Source: Sepiola atlantica
Taxonomy: Eukaryota; Mollusca; Cephalopoda; Sepiida; Sepiolidae
Length of the DNA: 64,000 nucleotides
Assembly (NCBI GenBank): GCA_963556195.1
Contig: OY744528.1
Coordinates: 60,173,661-60,237,660, forward strand
Direction of reading: 5' to 3'
Position numbers and translations under genes: made by a program. The notes under the pieces were generated by a model that was not told the DNA's origin, made no database searches, and worked only from the letters and a program-made list of their open reading frames with translations. Of this stretch, positions 22,519-33,869 are shown in pieces (positions within the stretch are counted from its first letter, which is position 1; the number at the start of each line of letters is the position of its first letter).

Positions 22519-23284
22519 TTGGATCTGTGAAAAATAGAGTGTGTTTAATAGGAGATCTTGATTAAGAGAGCTTAATACCAAGCAGAGGAAAAATAAAGTT
22601 AAAAAGAAAAACCTCAAACCAACATTTTCAAGCCATTTGCATCATATTTTACTTTATTTCGCCTTTGAGCTGGTTTGGTGCTTAGTGATGACTTACCATC
22701 TCGTATACTGAAGAAAATGAGAATATTTACATCGTCTAGGGAATATCAAAGAGTGGGAAGAGGTGTTTATCATCTTTATAAGGAAGAGTAACTAACAACA
22801 GGTAGCATTTAGCCATACCTAATCTGAGTTAAATGCTATCGCCCCCCACTCTGTCTCTCTCTGCTTAGTCACCTAGTCGATCCCTCAACATGCCTTGACC
22901 TAGTCTCTATTTATAGCCGGGAATCTTGGGATCTGAATAAAACCAAACATAATTTTTTTTAAATTGATACGATATAGTCGAATTACAGTCAATAGTTAAT
23001 TCACAAATTATAATAATCTATAAGTGAAGCATTATAGACATACCCAATTGAATATTAAAATAAGTAAAAATAAAAGTATTATAACAGACCTATAAATTAT
23101 AGTGACATATTGAAACTTTATCTATTTAGCTTTTACGATATTTTGCACTAAGGTATTTGCTCATGGAGTAAATATGCTAAGTATATCTCCGCGTGGAGGG
23201 AGGGGGAAAGGGGGCCAATACACACAGGAGGTACATATAATAGGAGCCGATAGTTGAATCTTACAACTACTACTAATACTAAGG

Positions 23285-23285
<1 letters not shown>
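22516..23285. other. AT-rich unassigned stretch
   Basis: No recognised feature. A GGAGGGAGGGGGAAAGGGGG purine run lies at 23196-23215. Confidence 0.35.
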
Positions 23286-23286
<1 letters not shown>

Positions 23287-23364
<78 letters not shown>

Positions 23365-23499
23365 TAGTATTACTCAGGTGAAATAAGGAGCATATATATA
23401 ATAATATAATAGTAAGACATCATTAAACACCCGATGAGCCCAAGGGCGAAATAAATTATAGTGTGAATGACTTGAAAATGCTGGTTTGAGTTTTTTCTT

Positions 23500-23573
<74 letters not shown>
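23287..23573. repeat. Two long (TA)n arrays (23287-23364 and 23508-23573)
   Basis: Perfect TA arrays of about 77 and 66 bp with about 140 bp of ordinary sequence between them. Confidence 0.95.
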
Positions 23574-23575
<2 letters not shown>

Positions 23576-23629
23576 AACTCAATGTCCGTGTGCTACTTAT
23601 ATAAGAAAAGAAAGAGAATCTACATAAAA

Positions 23630-23850
23630 TCCAAATGATTTTTCTTGTGTAAAATGTACCGGGAAAAACAATGGAAGTGTTCTCGAATCTTTAAGTGCAT
23701 CCCTAAGGGGGTTAAAGGAGCATAAATCTCTCAAAACTTAAAATATTTTCTATTTTCATGAAATTTAAATCTTGTGTAAACAAATTCATCAGGAAGACAA
23801 TTGAAGTTGTTTCAAATCTGTAAGCGTTCTCATAACCTAAGTGAGCTATG
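23630..23850. repeat. Diverged tandem pair, ~130-bp unit
   Basis: Two segments starting near 23640 and 23768 share TCTTGTGTAAA, GGAA-ACAATGGAAGT, TCGAATCT-TAAG and a following TTCTCA-like block. Confidence 0.45.
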
Positions 23851-23984
23851 GGCCGAAACTCCCTGTTAGGGGATTGCACGCCAGTATTTACTCCTCTTTC
23901 CCATTGCGTCGTACATTGTGCATTTGACGGCTTTACCCAAACCTCTTCTCCAATTTGGATATTGCCTGGTCTTCGCTCTTTGAT

Positions 23985-24520
23985 TTCTGGGGATGTGTCT
24001 CTTGGGTGCCTCCATTCATAATAAAAAAAATGATCTATGCGGCACTGTCTCCTCTCTCTATCCGACCTTGTGTGCCATGTTGTACCAGAATCTGGCCTCT
24101 TCAGGTGATATCCTTCCTTTCCCAGCTATTGCTTTCACTGTCCGATGATGGCGCTATACTATTACATACCCCCCGGGTCTGTAGACTGCTCTGTAATATT
24201 TTCTTATCTTCCATCTTTTGAGCATTGTATGGAGAAGTTCTGAGCGAAAAACTGTGCCATTGTACATCATCACCTCCATTACTGGACCTCGTTCAAGCAT
24301 CACCGTCTGTAATTCCTTTGTAACAGCAGCTGCCGTCTCCGAATGTAACTCCCTCCATATTTCTTGTATCTGAGGTCCACAGTCAATCATTAACAAGTAT
24401 GACTGCCCCACGATAGTGTGTTATATAAATAGCTAATCTTCTCCAATTGTTTACAGTCCCAATTTCACCAGGATTATGTATATTCGGGGCAGGATCGATT
24501 GATTGACATCAAACGCAGTT
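23985..24520 (-). pseudogene. Integrase part of the LTR element
   Basis: From about 24520 downward: CQSIDPAPNIHNPGEIG, NNWRRLAIYIT, then YLLMIDCGPQIQEIW (first catalytic Asp kept), VMMYNGTVFRSELL (the second catalytic Asp is Tyr), and YRAVYRPGGYVIV. In another frame RHHRT follows, with a WYNM block near 24020. The order is that of a D,D-35-E retroviral-type integrase core. A frameshift and the lost Asp make it inactive. Confidence 0.7.
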
Positions 24521-24718
24521 CCTGATCACCTTCTGAACTTCCTCCCGTTTTAAAAGTGGATCAACTTTCTGCACCAAATATAATATTTTATCATCTTCCA
24601 TGTGATGCATGCCATGCAACTCTTCTCATTTCTCTTAATCATTTCTTCAGCACTTTTGGTTCGTATACTTCCACTCTCTTCCACTGTAGAGTTCACCCAA
24701 CTTAGTACCGTTGCTGAC

Positions 24719-25100
24719 TCAGTCCTTGATGTCTCTTAATCTCCATTTGGTAGCTAAATTGATGCCTTTCAGAACAGCATCTAATTCGGCCACGTTAATG
24801 TGACTAAAATCATCCTTTTTTCTCAACCATGCTGCATCTTCCGCCACCAAACCATCAATCTCCACAACAACGCCTGTTGCAATACTGCTTGCATCACACC
24901 ACACCACACCACTCCTATTTTGTTTCAAATATGTGGCAAGCTCCACTAACAGGGGCCACATTTTCTACACCAGCTTGAATCTCCTGCATTACTTTGACAG
25001 TTTTGCCATCAACTCTGCCTTCCAAGTTTACTCCACTTGCTCTTCTTTTTACATAACTGCACGTTAGTCGCAGCCATGCAGCAACTGGATATTGCCCCAA
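24719..25100 (-). pseudogene. Connection and RNase H part of the LTR element
   Basis: The frame 25100-24915 reads QYPVAAWLRLTCSYVKRRA (connection). The next frame (24961-24719) is RNase H: SGVVWCDASSIATGVVVEID, then AAWLRKKDDFSHINVAELDA and VLKGINLATKW. The first catalytic Asp (WCDAS) and the Glu in AELDA are visible. The two frames overlap by 47 bp, consistent with one frameshift. Confidence 0.7.
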
Positions 25101-25700
25101 CTATTTGCCGCAAATGGAAAACAACTGACGTCTACTCATTTCTTCTGTCATCACCGGGTCTTCGTTGCCTCTTCTGAATATCAGCTCACCCATATTTCCT
25201 TTCATCAGCGCTGCTCCGTCGTTCAAGGATTCTGGCGGCTTTGCTGTTAGCCTAAATCCCTTAAGAGGTCTCACCACTTCCTCATCAATATATGAATCAG
25301 TGGCCTCTTTTGTCTTATTTCCTTGCATTAACACAGTTTTTAGAACAGTCGCCATAATCTTTGGTGCAACGTTAAGCCCAAATCCTAATCGTGTCAGGCA
25401 GTAGGTTCTTCCTTGATAGCAAACCTGTTGCCACTGCCGGAGTTTCTGTGCGACAAGTAGCTGCAAGTAGGCAGACTTAAAGTCCACAATCGCAGTTCCT
25501 CCTGCTAACCGTCTCCATTTTATCAACTTTTTCATCACACATATCTATTTTGTCGCTCCCTTTATGACATGCTACAAAACGGTTTAATTCCCGAAAGTCT
25601 AACACTGGCCTAACTTTACCTTTTGTGGCCTAGAACATTACCATCAACGGTAATGCACCTTTTATTTCACCCTTCCATAGTAAGAGAATACCGTCCGCTA
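25101..25700 (-). pseudogene. RT of the LTR element
   Basis: Order on the minus strand: KGEIKGALPLM, KGKVRPVLDFRELN-RFV (about 25620-25575), AIVDFKSAYLQL (about 25485), QVCYQGRTYCLTRLGFGLNV and APKIMATVL (25430-25345), then ATDSYIDEEVV (about 25290). The catalytic Y-x-D-D has become Y-I-D-E, which should disable polymerisation. The open frame 25538-25101 continues into a connection region with KPPESLND. A frame change precedes it near 25530. Confidence 0.75.
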
Positions 25701-25866
25701 TCCATCTTTTCACCTCCTTCTAAAACTCCGAGTTTTTCTCATACTCCAGGGAATTGTAGTAATATTTTACTTGGGTCTGCAACACTGGAAGCTCTCTCAT
25801 CCATTTCCATTTCGCTGTCCATTTCTTTACATCGAAATATGCTTCCAAATCTTTGTTTTCGATTTT

Positions 25867-26720
25867 TCAAATGTTCGGCTGATGGGCAGCTATTGTACAG
25901 GATACGTCTCCAATTTTCACCTCAGTTTTGTTTATAGTCACACCTCCCATTGCATTGATTGCATCTATTCCAATTATGACATCGATCCCGCCAATCATGT
26001 GATCTATTACAATCACTTCCACCTTCACTCGTACTCCACATACTTTTATTTCCACTCGCCGCGCTCCCTTACATTTTATTTACAGTATGGAGTTGAGTAA
26101 AGTGGTAGTGCATCCAGTATCAACAAGTCATTGCAGTATCATTTATCGCTACTTCTATCATTGATAGAGATCCGTACTGCGCCTTCATTCTGTTGCCGGG
26201 GTAGCTATTGGCGCAGAAGCCCCCCCCCCCTGCTCGTTTCCCTGAGACCAAAAACAACATCACGCAATGTGCCCAAATTTTCCATACTCATCGCACCTAC
26301 TCTGGCTCTAAGTGGCTCCGTACAATCTTTAATAAAGGCTTCATGATTCTCTTTGAACCTCATTTTTGAGTAGTGCTTTGTCCACTCGCTGCCACCGTTC
26401 CAGTCTCTCGCCTTCTTTTGCTAACTAAAAGTTGAGCAATCGGTATCAGTTTACTGACATCCATCTCATCTCTATCAGTTCCGCATCCAATTGTTCTCCA
26501 TTACTTATCTCAAAGCAGAGAGCAAGTGCATCTCCATGCAGAAAAAGTGGAATAAAACTAGCAAGGTTTTGCACTTTCTGTAGTTTTGCCACCAGTTTCC
26601 CTTTTTACATCCACCCGACTACATCATCTTATCCACTAAAAGGCGATATAACATATTTGCTCAAACTTAAATATCCGAACTCCATAGTCTCCTCTTCACG
26701 CCGAAATAGCTAATAATTCG
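25867..26720 (-). pseudogene. Gag-like and protease part of the LTR element
   Basis: From 26720 downward the frame reads YVISPFSG, AKLQKVQNLASFIPLFLHGDA-like and EISNGEQLDAELIEMD blocks typical of a gag capsid region. A zinc knuckle follows near 26300-26260: C-DEYGKFGHIA-stop-CC. In the CX2CX4HX4C pattern the second Cys is now Tyr and an Arg codon has become TGA. The protease active site LVDTGCTTTLLNS lies at about 26125-26088, with the D-T-G triad kept. A stretch EVIVIDHMIGGIDVIIGIDAINAM ends near 25950. Several stops and a CCCCCCCCCC run at 26221-26232 interrupt the region. Confidence 0.7.
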
Positions 26721-27004
26721 ACAATGGAATTAAATTAACTTTCCTTCGGTGTCACCGTCACGAAAGATCTCAATCCTCACTATCCACTGTCAACTGCTCA
26801 CTTTTCACTGCTTACTGTATACTGTTCACTCTCTGCTGCCCATAACTTAACCGAACTCTTCAATTTCAAAAGATTAGTTTTCATACAAATAAAACCACCA
26901 CCTATTCAAATTGCCTACCAACCAGAGCCATCTATGTCCATAGACTCCAAACAGCCAATCTGCAAAGGGGTGACAACTCAATTGACAGATATTGTCACCA
27001 AGGA

Positions 27005-29850
27005 AAATTATCAGTATCTTAAACCACAGCAACCTTCGCACCAGCCACTCACTCGGCTCAAGACGAAATAATCAGCTAAATATGCGTCGAAATACGCTAA
27101 GGACAAACCGGGCTCCCTGGTGAGGAGCTCCTGAAAATAAGAACGAAACGTCTCCAAAATACCTTCGTTTATAGTCACAGGACATCCCTCTGGCAATGTG
27201 ACACGGGCGATGTGTCGATCAGAGGCAATATGTCGCTCCTCTGCACGCAGATCAGCGGCCATATTTTTTGATTTGTGAAGCATTCTTTTAGCCTAGCCCT
27301 AGTTTTCAAAGCTTGGTCATCTTTGATAATTAAAGTGGCCAGCTTTGCCTTAATTATCGTAACATTAGAACAATTATCGGCTGCCGTTTCCCGATCTAAT
27401 CAATACTCTAATGTCGCTTTTTCTGCTTTAGAATCTAGATTGAGTCGTCAGCTAAAATCAACAGAAAAGCATATAAAGATGGTCTTAAGATGACCCCACC
27501 ACTTAATTCCATCACGGTATCCGTCAGTTCCAGCTGTAAGGTTAGTTGAAGCTGTCCCCGGTAGCTTTTCAGTTCGAACAACGATGTGTTGAGTGTACAG
27601 CAATTAGCCGTTCTAGGTCTAGATCTATCTAAGTTTACACGGACCCGGATAAGCATATGATCCGAATAAACTACAGTGTGAAAACTTGGACACTCGAATA
27701 ATCCTACATCGACTCTCCTAATTAAGAACCGGTTAATGTAACTCGAGTGTTGCGCCGAAACGGAGCCGCACGTACAAATCCAAATCCATACTCTATCACG
27801 GATCATCTCATTTCGAAATGTATCTATACGATAAAAAATCGCGAAATACTATGGCATCCCGATCAAGGTTAGTACCCTTATTAAGATGCCCGCCGCAATC
27901 CAAATCGGAGTCCAGCACCGCGTTCAAGTCTCCTGCTAAGATAACCTCGAGAAGTATTTATTGACTGCTCGATTCGCCAAAAAAAGATGGAGCAAGATTA
28001 GAACGGGATTGGGGCGCATACACCCCGACATTTCTTATCCTTCATGGGAATATCCAGAACGCAAAGTCTCCTTTACGGATCAAAGAAGCAAGGGACAACC
28101 AGCGCATCTAAGGAGCGCTTAACTAGCCAGATTACACCTCTTGAGTGAACATCGAAGTTTGCTGAATAGATATTAAAGTACCTACTCAGCAGCTCACACC
28201 CATAATCACCCTGAATAAAGAGGGGTCTCCTGTAAGCAGCATATATCCGTCTCGAGACGCTGAATGTTTTGTCAACCCTGAAGTCTATGGGTACCGGCCC
28301 ACGTGCCTCGGCCATTTAACCTTGCTAGTATGAGTGGCATTGTAGTGTCTTAGAGTTGGGGTTCAGGAACGAACATGTTAGGATATCGACGGCGCTTCCA
28401 AATGAATGTTGTCTCATCTTAATATTGATACGCCCATCCTTGGAGATACCGCTAACTTCTAAGGGAAATATTAGCTTTACTATTCTATACAGGAAGAGGT
28501 GCAATATTCCCAAAATAATATTTTATCATTTTTTAAATTCAATATCTTTAAATATGGCTCGAGAGGAGATACATTAAATGAAGCTTCCTTCAGTATCCGC
28601 CATACTGCCTTTGATTCTTCGCTTTTTCTTGTCACTGTTAGTATCCGGATAGCCATGGTGAAGTGAAGGAATCTTCTATCCACTTATTCCGTACCTCCCT
28701 AAATGCCAATAGTTTTATTAAGGTCAGCGAGGTTTTACTGCTTTAAATTATCTTTTCCAAGGAGGAATGATGGTCTTCCCCCCTTTCATTCGATGGTGTT
28801 CTTTGGCGATTCTGGATTTGCGCCAGAAGGAAGAGGAAGGGGAGGGGTATGCCTATTTTCAGTAGGGACTGAGGAGGAGTGGTATGAGTAGCTTTCTAGT
28901 TTTTGAAGGGGAGTGCGAGGAGTATTTGGGGGGGGTATGAGGAGACGAAAGGGGAAGGCATCGAAAAAGAAGTAGTTTTTTTCTTTATTAAGCTTAGAGG
29001 AATCATTTTCTACTCACTGTCTTTTATGAGAGCCGTACAGTTTGGGGATAGCTTTCGGGGGCAAACGGCGTTTGGTTATTGGAGAAGATGGGGGTGGTTG
29101 TCTTCAGAGGAAACTTGGGGTTTCCACTTTTCGTTTAGGATTTTTTTTAGATTTAACACTTCCACATATTTTTATTTCCAGAATCCCCGACATCTTTTTT
29201 CTCCATCTTCTTCTCACAATTTATCTAGGTCTAATCGTCTGGGATATTTTCCTCGCACTAGCACCTATTCATTCTTGTTCCGATTTTTCCTCATACCTAC
29301 TTAGGTTGAGGAGAACAGGGTGATCTTCTTTTGTGACTAATTTTTTGGGTGGTTATTTATGGACATCTCAACCTTTTGTTCAACGGGCACCCAGACCCTT
29401 CGACTTAAATGCTCATCCATGTTGTTTCGGGGTTCGCTGTTTGGCCTGAATTCTTCCTTTCAAGGCATTCTAAAGTCAGGTGCCCCACTGCACTACAAGT
29501 CCAATGGGAAGGCCTCTTACCTACAACAATAATTAGGAGTTTTTCGTCCTCAATATCACATGTAGTATAACATATAATATGAAGGCTTGTTTTTCTAAAA
29601 GTATTTCGCATTTCCAGATTTGTAAGTTTTTGTCCAAAGTCATAGACGTAATGTCTCCGTATTTAATAAGAAAAGTCTACAAATCTTCACCGTCTACATA
29701 AAACGGGGCATGAAAAACGGAGACGGATGTCTTTCTTTTTCCTAAGTACTCCATCCGAAGCACGTATTCCCGAGTGGCTATCTTCGTTTGGGATTTTTTA
29801 TGCAGTTATCTTCTGTGGCAAACCATGCGAAAACAGGACCAAAAGGTTAT
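27005..29850 (-). mobile_element. Tx1/L1-like LINE, copy 1, 3' truncated
   Basis: Same element as 33870-38664, with matching order on the minus strand. ORF1 lies at 29850-28620: VSVFH-PFYVDGEDL RRM-like block near 29720, then a CCHC knuckle at about 29495 (first Cys now His, WTC-AVGHLTLEC). ORF2 starts near 28310: RRIYAAYRRPLFIQGDYG, the 'HSRGVIWLVKRSLDALVVPCF' region, RRLCVLDI, then LFECPSFHTVVYSDHMLIRV and EELLTREPGLSLAYFDAYLA near 27060. It stops just before RT, at the edge of the LTR element. Many stops and frameshifts are present, so it is dead. Confidence 0.7.
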
Positions 29851-29854
29851 CAAA

Positions 29855-30840
29855 AAGATAACAAAAGAAAGACTACAAATTATAATAGAAAAACCATTGA
29901 TCAAATGAGTTCAGCGTAAAAAGTCTGGTGCACTGAGCTCTGATTGGCTGCTAGTCCATGAGTGGATAATCTCTTCTATAAATATTGCTTCATTCAAGCA
30001 ATATTTACATATGAAATATTGCAGCCATTTAAGTGTCAATTTGATCCTAGAAAAAACAATTTGACCGAAATACTAATAGACTATTGGAACAATTGAAAGA
30101 ATAAAAAAGTCTCATCAAACAATAAAACTCCGTGTCATTTTATAACATTTGCCTGAATTAAAAACTTGCTTAAAAAGAAAATGGAATAGTTAAGAATATT
30201 TATATAATATATTTATTTAAAAACTCTCTTCCACCCCCCCCCCCCCGCTCTTTCTCTCCTTCTCTCAGTCATGTTACTTTATGGACAGACCTCTCCGCCC
30301 GAATGTTTAACTTTAATTAATGCGCAAATTTTGCAACTGCTTGAATATAATACAAATAAACGAATGAAAGAACCAAAAAGAAAACGTAATCAGTAGTCGA
30401 CTGTTTGTGATAGTTTCAGTGCTGATTTTCGAACATTTAACAGAATATGAATTAAAAGAAAGCATTTTTCTAATCCACATGCATAAAATTGGTCCATGGC
30501 GCCTCAAGCAAATATGCATGCGTATTTGTTTTACCATAACCAGCTGTAGGATTAAATGAGGAACTCTATGCCATCCTATCTCAAGCCCAAAATACTTGTT
30601 TTAGTCTTACTTTTACATTTAATGATGTATAATTTTAGGGTGAGACCCGACGATGTATTCAGCAGTTGAGACATTCATTGAAATAATTATTTTTCAATTT
30701 CAAGTGTTTTACCGCACCCGACGTTCTCCATAAAGGGATGAAGACCCATGTGTTATCTTGCTCCAACCCCTGAACCTCATTTTAGCATTTCAATTCTTAT
30801 ATTTTAATTTCTATTATCTTAAGTAAATAAACAAAATAAA
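29855..30840. other. Dispersed repeat E copy 2 and unassigned AT-rich DNA
   Basis: 29930-30020 is the sister of 20985-21085. A C run (30234-30246) and CTTTCTCTCCTTCTCTC follow. Nothing else recognised. Confidence 0.5.
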
Positions 30841-30844
30841 ATAA

Positions 30845-30975
30845 AGTACAATGTCATCTTTCTTTGTTATGAATGCTTAGCGGAAATACAAGCAACACAA
30901 TATGATTGTACTCCATTTGATCAAAATGAAATATACTTATCCAAGTACCAAATGAATAAACCTGAAACGTACTAG
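30845..30975 (+). repeat. ~165-bp repeat D, isolated partial copy
   Basis: Contains ACACAATATGATTGTACTCC, TTTGATCAAAATGAAATATAC and TTATCCAAGTAC, the diagnostic words of the arrays at 32.4-33.0 kb and 39.3-43.2 kb. Confidence 0.75.
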
Positions 30976-31069
30976 TCTTTGTGGACGATGTAAAGCTGGT
31001 ATCACCTAGAAGCAACTATGATCAACTTGGTCCTGGTATTCAAGCTGTGATTTCCTTAAACTGTTATTC

Positions 31070-31710
31070 ACCCCAAACAAGGCACATAGCCACTGAGACG
31101 TAAGGGGCTACTGTGAATTAGGAACAATACCTACAGGAACATCCTAAGTGAGGAGTTGAGCAGCGATATATCTGCTCATATTACATTGCAATTTCTGCAT
31201 GTTTGTCCAATCAAGGAAGCAGAGAATAGGGAGGGAATTCTGAAGACTATCAGTTCGAGAAAAGAAACTATAACAGTAGAAAGCTTTCCGGCATCTGGGG
31301 ACCTTTATAGTGAAGAGGTGGGATTTTGCTGCTTGTCGGGTTGGTTGGAGGTATTTACGTAGAGGTCGGGGGGGGGGGTTAACCAGTGTCGCGTGTTCAT
31401 CAGATCACATTTCATTGAAGTACTTGTAAAACAAGCATATTGATGCAACATTGCGGTGTTGGGATAGGCGTTGGGGCTTGGTTGACAGTGCTGGACCTAT
31501 TATATTGGACACTCTTTTTTTAGACCCTGTCTAATAAGGAGAGACTAGTGGTTGCTGCTCCAGTCGAGATGTGGAAACAATACTCCATGAATGGTCGAAT
31601 GGTGGCTTTGTAAAACTGTAGGATACTGGAAGGTGTATGACGTTTTCTAGTGCGGTAGAGGGATATCACCTTTGAACTCTGCAAAATGCAGTCATTTTCC
31701 TATCGGCTCT
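31070..31710 (-). pseudogene. LINE ORF2 C-terminal end (CR1/jockey-like), copy 1
   Basis: The minus-strand order is ISLYRTRKRHTPSSILQFYK, ATIRPFMEYCFHISTGAATT and SLSLLDRV (31680-31540), then SLYRSPDAGKLSTVIVSF (about 31310-31255), and the shared 3' end near 31080 (GCCTTGTTTGGGGTGAATA). It matches the plus-strand fragment at 47335-47690. The pattern 'Y.A.IRP.MEYC.H...GA....L..LDR.Q' is the common C-terminal region of non-LTR ORF2 proteins. It is frameshifted and has stops. Confidence 0.65.
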
Positions 31711-31744
31711 CTACTTACTGCCTCTTGACTATCGGTTACCACCT

Positions 31745-32410
31745 ACTCAACATTGTCACTAATACATAAATACAGTTATAGACAACTCCTTTACTGTATC
31801 GAAATTTCGAGCAAAGCTAGACAGCTACTCCACCTTATCTGGATATTCTTTCTAAGCCTAACATCAGACGATTTCAGTCTCTTGTATATAACCCTGGTAC
31901 GGCATATTTTTAAGTATGCTATCCAAGCAACAACTCCATATCCTGAAAAAGATATCATACACCTGGAACGTGTACAACTGTTGGCAACCAGGATGGGGAT
32001 GAGATTCTCCACGCTTACCTACAAAAAACGGTTTCAAAGACAAAATCTGTCCTAACTTGAGCAGCAAAGGATGCGAGGGAAACTGATCCTGGCATACAGC
32101 ATTATCAATGAGAATACAAATCTACTATTAGAGAAGTTTTTCATCCCAACACCTAGTTGCGGTATTCACTGCCACTCGCAGAAAATGTACTTTCGTCACT
32201 TTCCTCTCAAGAGAAAAAAGCAGCCTTCTCTCTGTGTGTTTCTGCTTCCTGGAACAGATTGCCAGAGAAGGTAATGATTCCTACTATATTCAGGTGTAAA
32301 GTCGTTTTAAGAAAACATTCATACGATATATAGATGTAATGTATTCTGTCCTTTACATAGCTTGCCGCACTTTGCTATTTATTGCCAATGAAATTGATTG
32401 ATTGATTGCA
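31745..32410 (+). pseudogene. LINE ORF2 C-terminal end, second family
   Basis: Plus frame: EISSKARQLLHLI, SLTSDDFSLLYITLVRHIFK, YAIQATTPYPEKDIIHLERV, LATRMGMRFSTLTYKKRFQR (31800-32045). After a stop, LEQQRMRGKLILAYSIINEN and LPLKRKKQPSLCVFLLPG follow. This is the 'LVR...EYA.Q.W.P....DI..LE.VQ..AT' signature of non-LTR ORF2 C-termini, in a family different from the minus-strand neighbour at 31070-31710. The copy ends with a (GATT)n tail at about 32393-32407, typical of LINE 3' ends. The frame is split by several stops. Confidence 0.65.
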
Positions 32411-33060
32411 TATCTATGCTTATGGGAATCTATTTCCAAAACGTTATGACAGCCTTGTGAAATATTTTCATAGACGTCCGCTGCGAAAGCGGACGGCACA
32501 ATATTATTGTACCTAATTTGATCAAATTGAAATATGCACATCCAATGACCCAGTGTAAGGTAGTTTTAGAATCTATATGATTACAGATGTTTATCTCAAA
32601 ACCCTTTGGACGAGTTTGTTACATAGTTATGTTTTATGGACGCACCGTGCTTATGCGAACGCAGCAATATGATTGTTACCCATTTGAGCAAAATGAGATA
32701 TACTTATCCAAGTACTCTGGTGAATGTAATTTCATAATGTATATGGTTATGGGAGTCTATATCCAAAAACCTAGGAAAAGTTTGTGACACAGTTTCCTTC
32801 ACATGTAATGCACCCACTTTCATCTAAATTAAATAGACTGATCCCAATAGTATAGGTTTGTGTAATTTCAAAATATATATAGTAGTGGTGATCTATCTAC
32901 TAAATCCTAAGATGATTTTGTGACATATTTCCTTTTTATGGATGTACGGACCGAACGACAACCACATAATACTATTGCAACCATATTGATCAAAATAAAA
33001 TATACTTATCTATGTACTCTGGTTAATTTACTTTGAGAATATATATTTGTTATGGCCATG
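32410..33060 (+). repeat. ~165-bp tandem repeat D, array of about four copies
   Basis: Units share an AATATTATTG-like word, TTGATCAAA(A/T)TGAAATATAC, TTATCCAAGTACTCTGG, TTTCA(T/A)AATATATA, a TATGG-AGTCTAT-TCCAAAA block, and TTTGTGACA-A then a TTTATGGA block. Anchor words recur near 32533, 32699, 32836 and 33002. Copies are well diverged. Confidence 0.75.
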
Positions 33061-33860
33061 TTTAGGGGCCGGAATGAGAACCCGGACACAGGGTTTAAGT
33101 AAAACAAATATATTGAAGAAAAGTATATACAACAAAGAAACAAGAGAAGTGGTACGTCAGTACTGACTGCTAGTGTAGACTTGTGTTGAACTCAAATATG
33201 TATTTTTATCTATAAAAATATATACAAAGTGTGGCACAAGGTCATAAAGGTCGGTAAAGGTCGGTCTTCTCTTACATTTACTAACTGATCTAACTTAGCT
33301 AGTTTCATTTGTGACCATCATTTACCAAAATACCACATTCATACTACATTCATGCACCATACACCAAAAGAACTCATACCATGACTATCCTACTTAAAAC
33401 CCATATATAAATGGCATGCAGTGGTGGGGTGCTTGGGAGATCAAGATTTTCTGTACAGAAAAAAAAATGAGAAATATTTACAATGAACATCCCGCCATTC
33501 TAAGCGGTGACAGATATGCAGATTTACCAGTCGAAAGCGAAAAGAAAGTTAATGCAGGTGCCAACGCTTTATTAAAGCGCCTCCTTCGAAAATATCGAAG
33601 GATGATCTGTGTCTCTGGCAAATCAAGCTATCTGTCAACTATATTGGGGAAACAGCAGAGAATTATCAAAACTAAATTTGGATAAAAAAAAGTGTGTGTG
33701 TGGGGGGGGGAAGATAAAAATAAAATATCTCCCTAATTAAATCATTCATACGCTAGCTAAGTTATGAACTGACATGACTATAACGAGTAACGTAAACGGT
33801 CTTAAACGGGTCGTTGTTAATGGTCGTTTCTGTAACCAAAAAGTATTTGACTAAGGCACG
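33061..33860. other. Unassigned stretch with an 89-codon frame
   Basis: The frame 33416-33685 (plus) is Lys/Arg-rich (NEHPAILSGDRYADLP; NALLKRLLRKYRR). I do not recognise it, and there is no supporting context. TGTGTGTGTGG and G/C runs occur at 33695-33710. Confidence 0.3.
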
Positions 33861-33869
33861 TCCAAATAC

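Larger units (their letters stand above)
23960..26750 (-). mobile_element. Ty3/gypsy-like LTR retrotransposon, internal region
   Basis: On the minus strand the order is gag, zinc knuckle, protease, RT, RNase H, integrase: 26720 down to 23985. The order RT-RNase H-integrase is that of Ty3/gypsy-type elements. No clear pair of LTRs could be identified. The unassigned 260 bp at 26745-27005, between this element and the truncated LINE, is a candidate for one LTR. Confidence 0.75.

Noticed and set aside
28703..29323. Plus-strand frames of 62-133 codons
   Set aside because: They lie antisense to ORF1 of the Tx1-like LINE copy 1 and are shadows of it.
33416..33685. 89-codon basic protein frame
   Set aside because: Plausible composition but no recognised domain, no second copy and no exon signals; listed only as unassigned.
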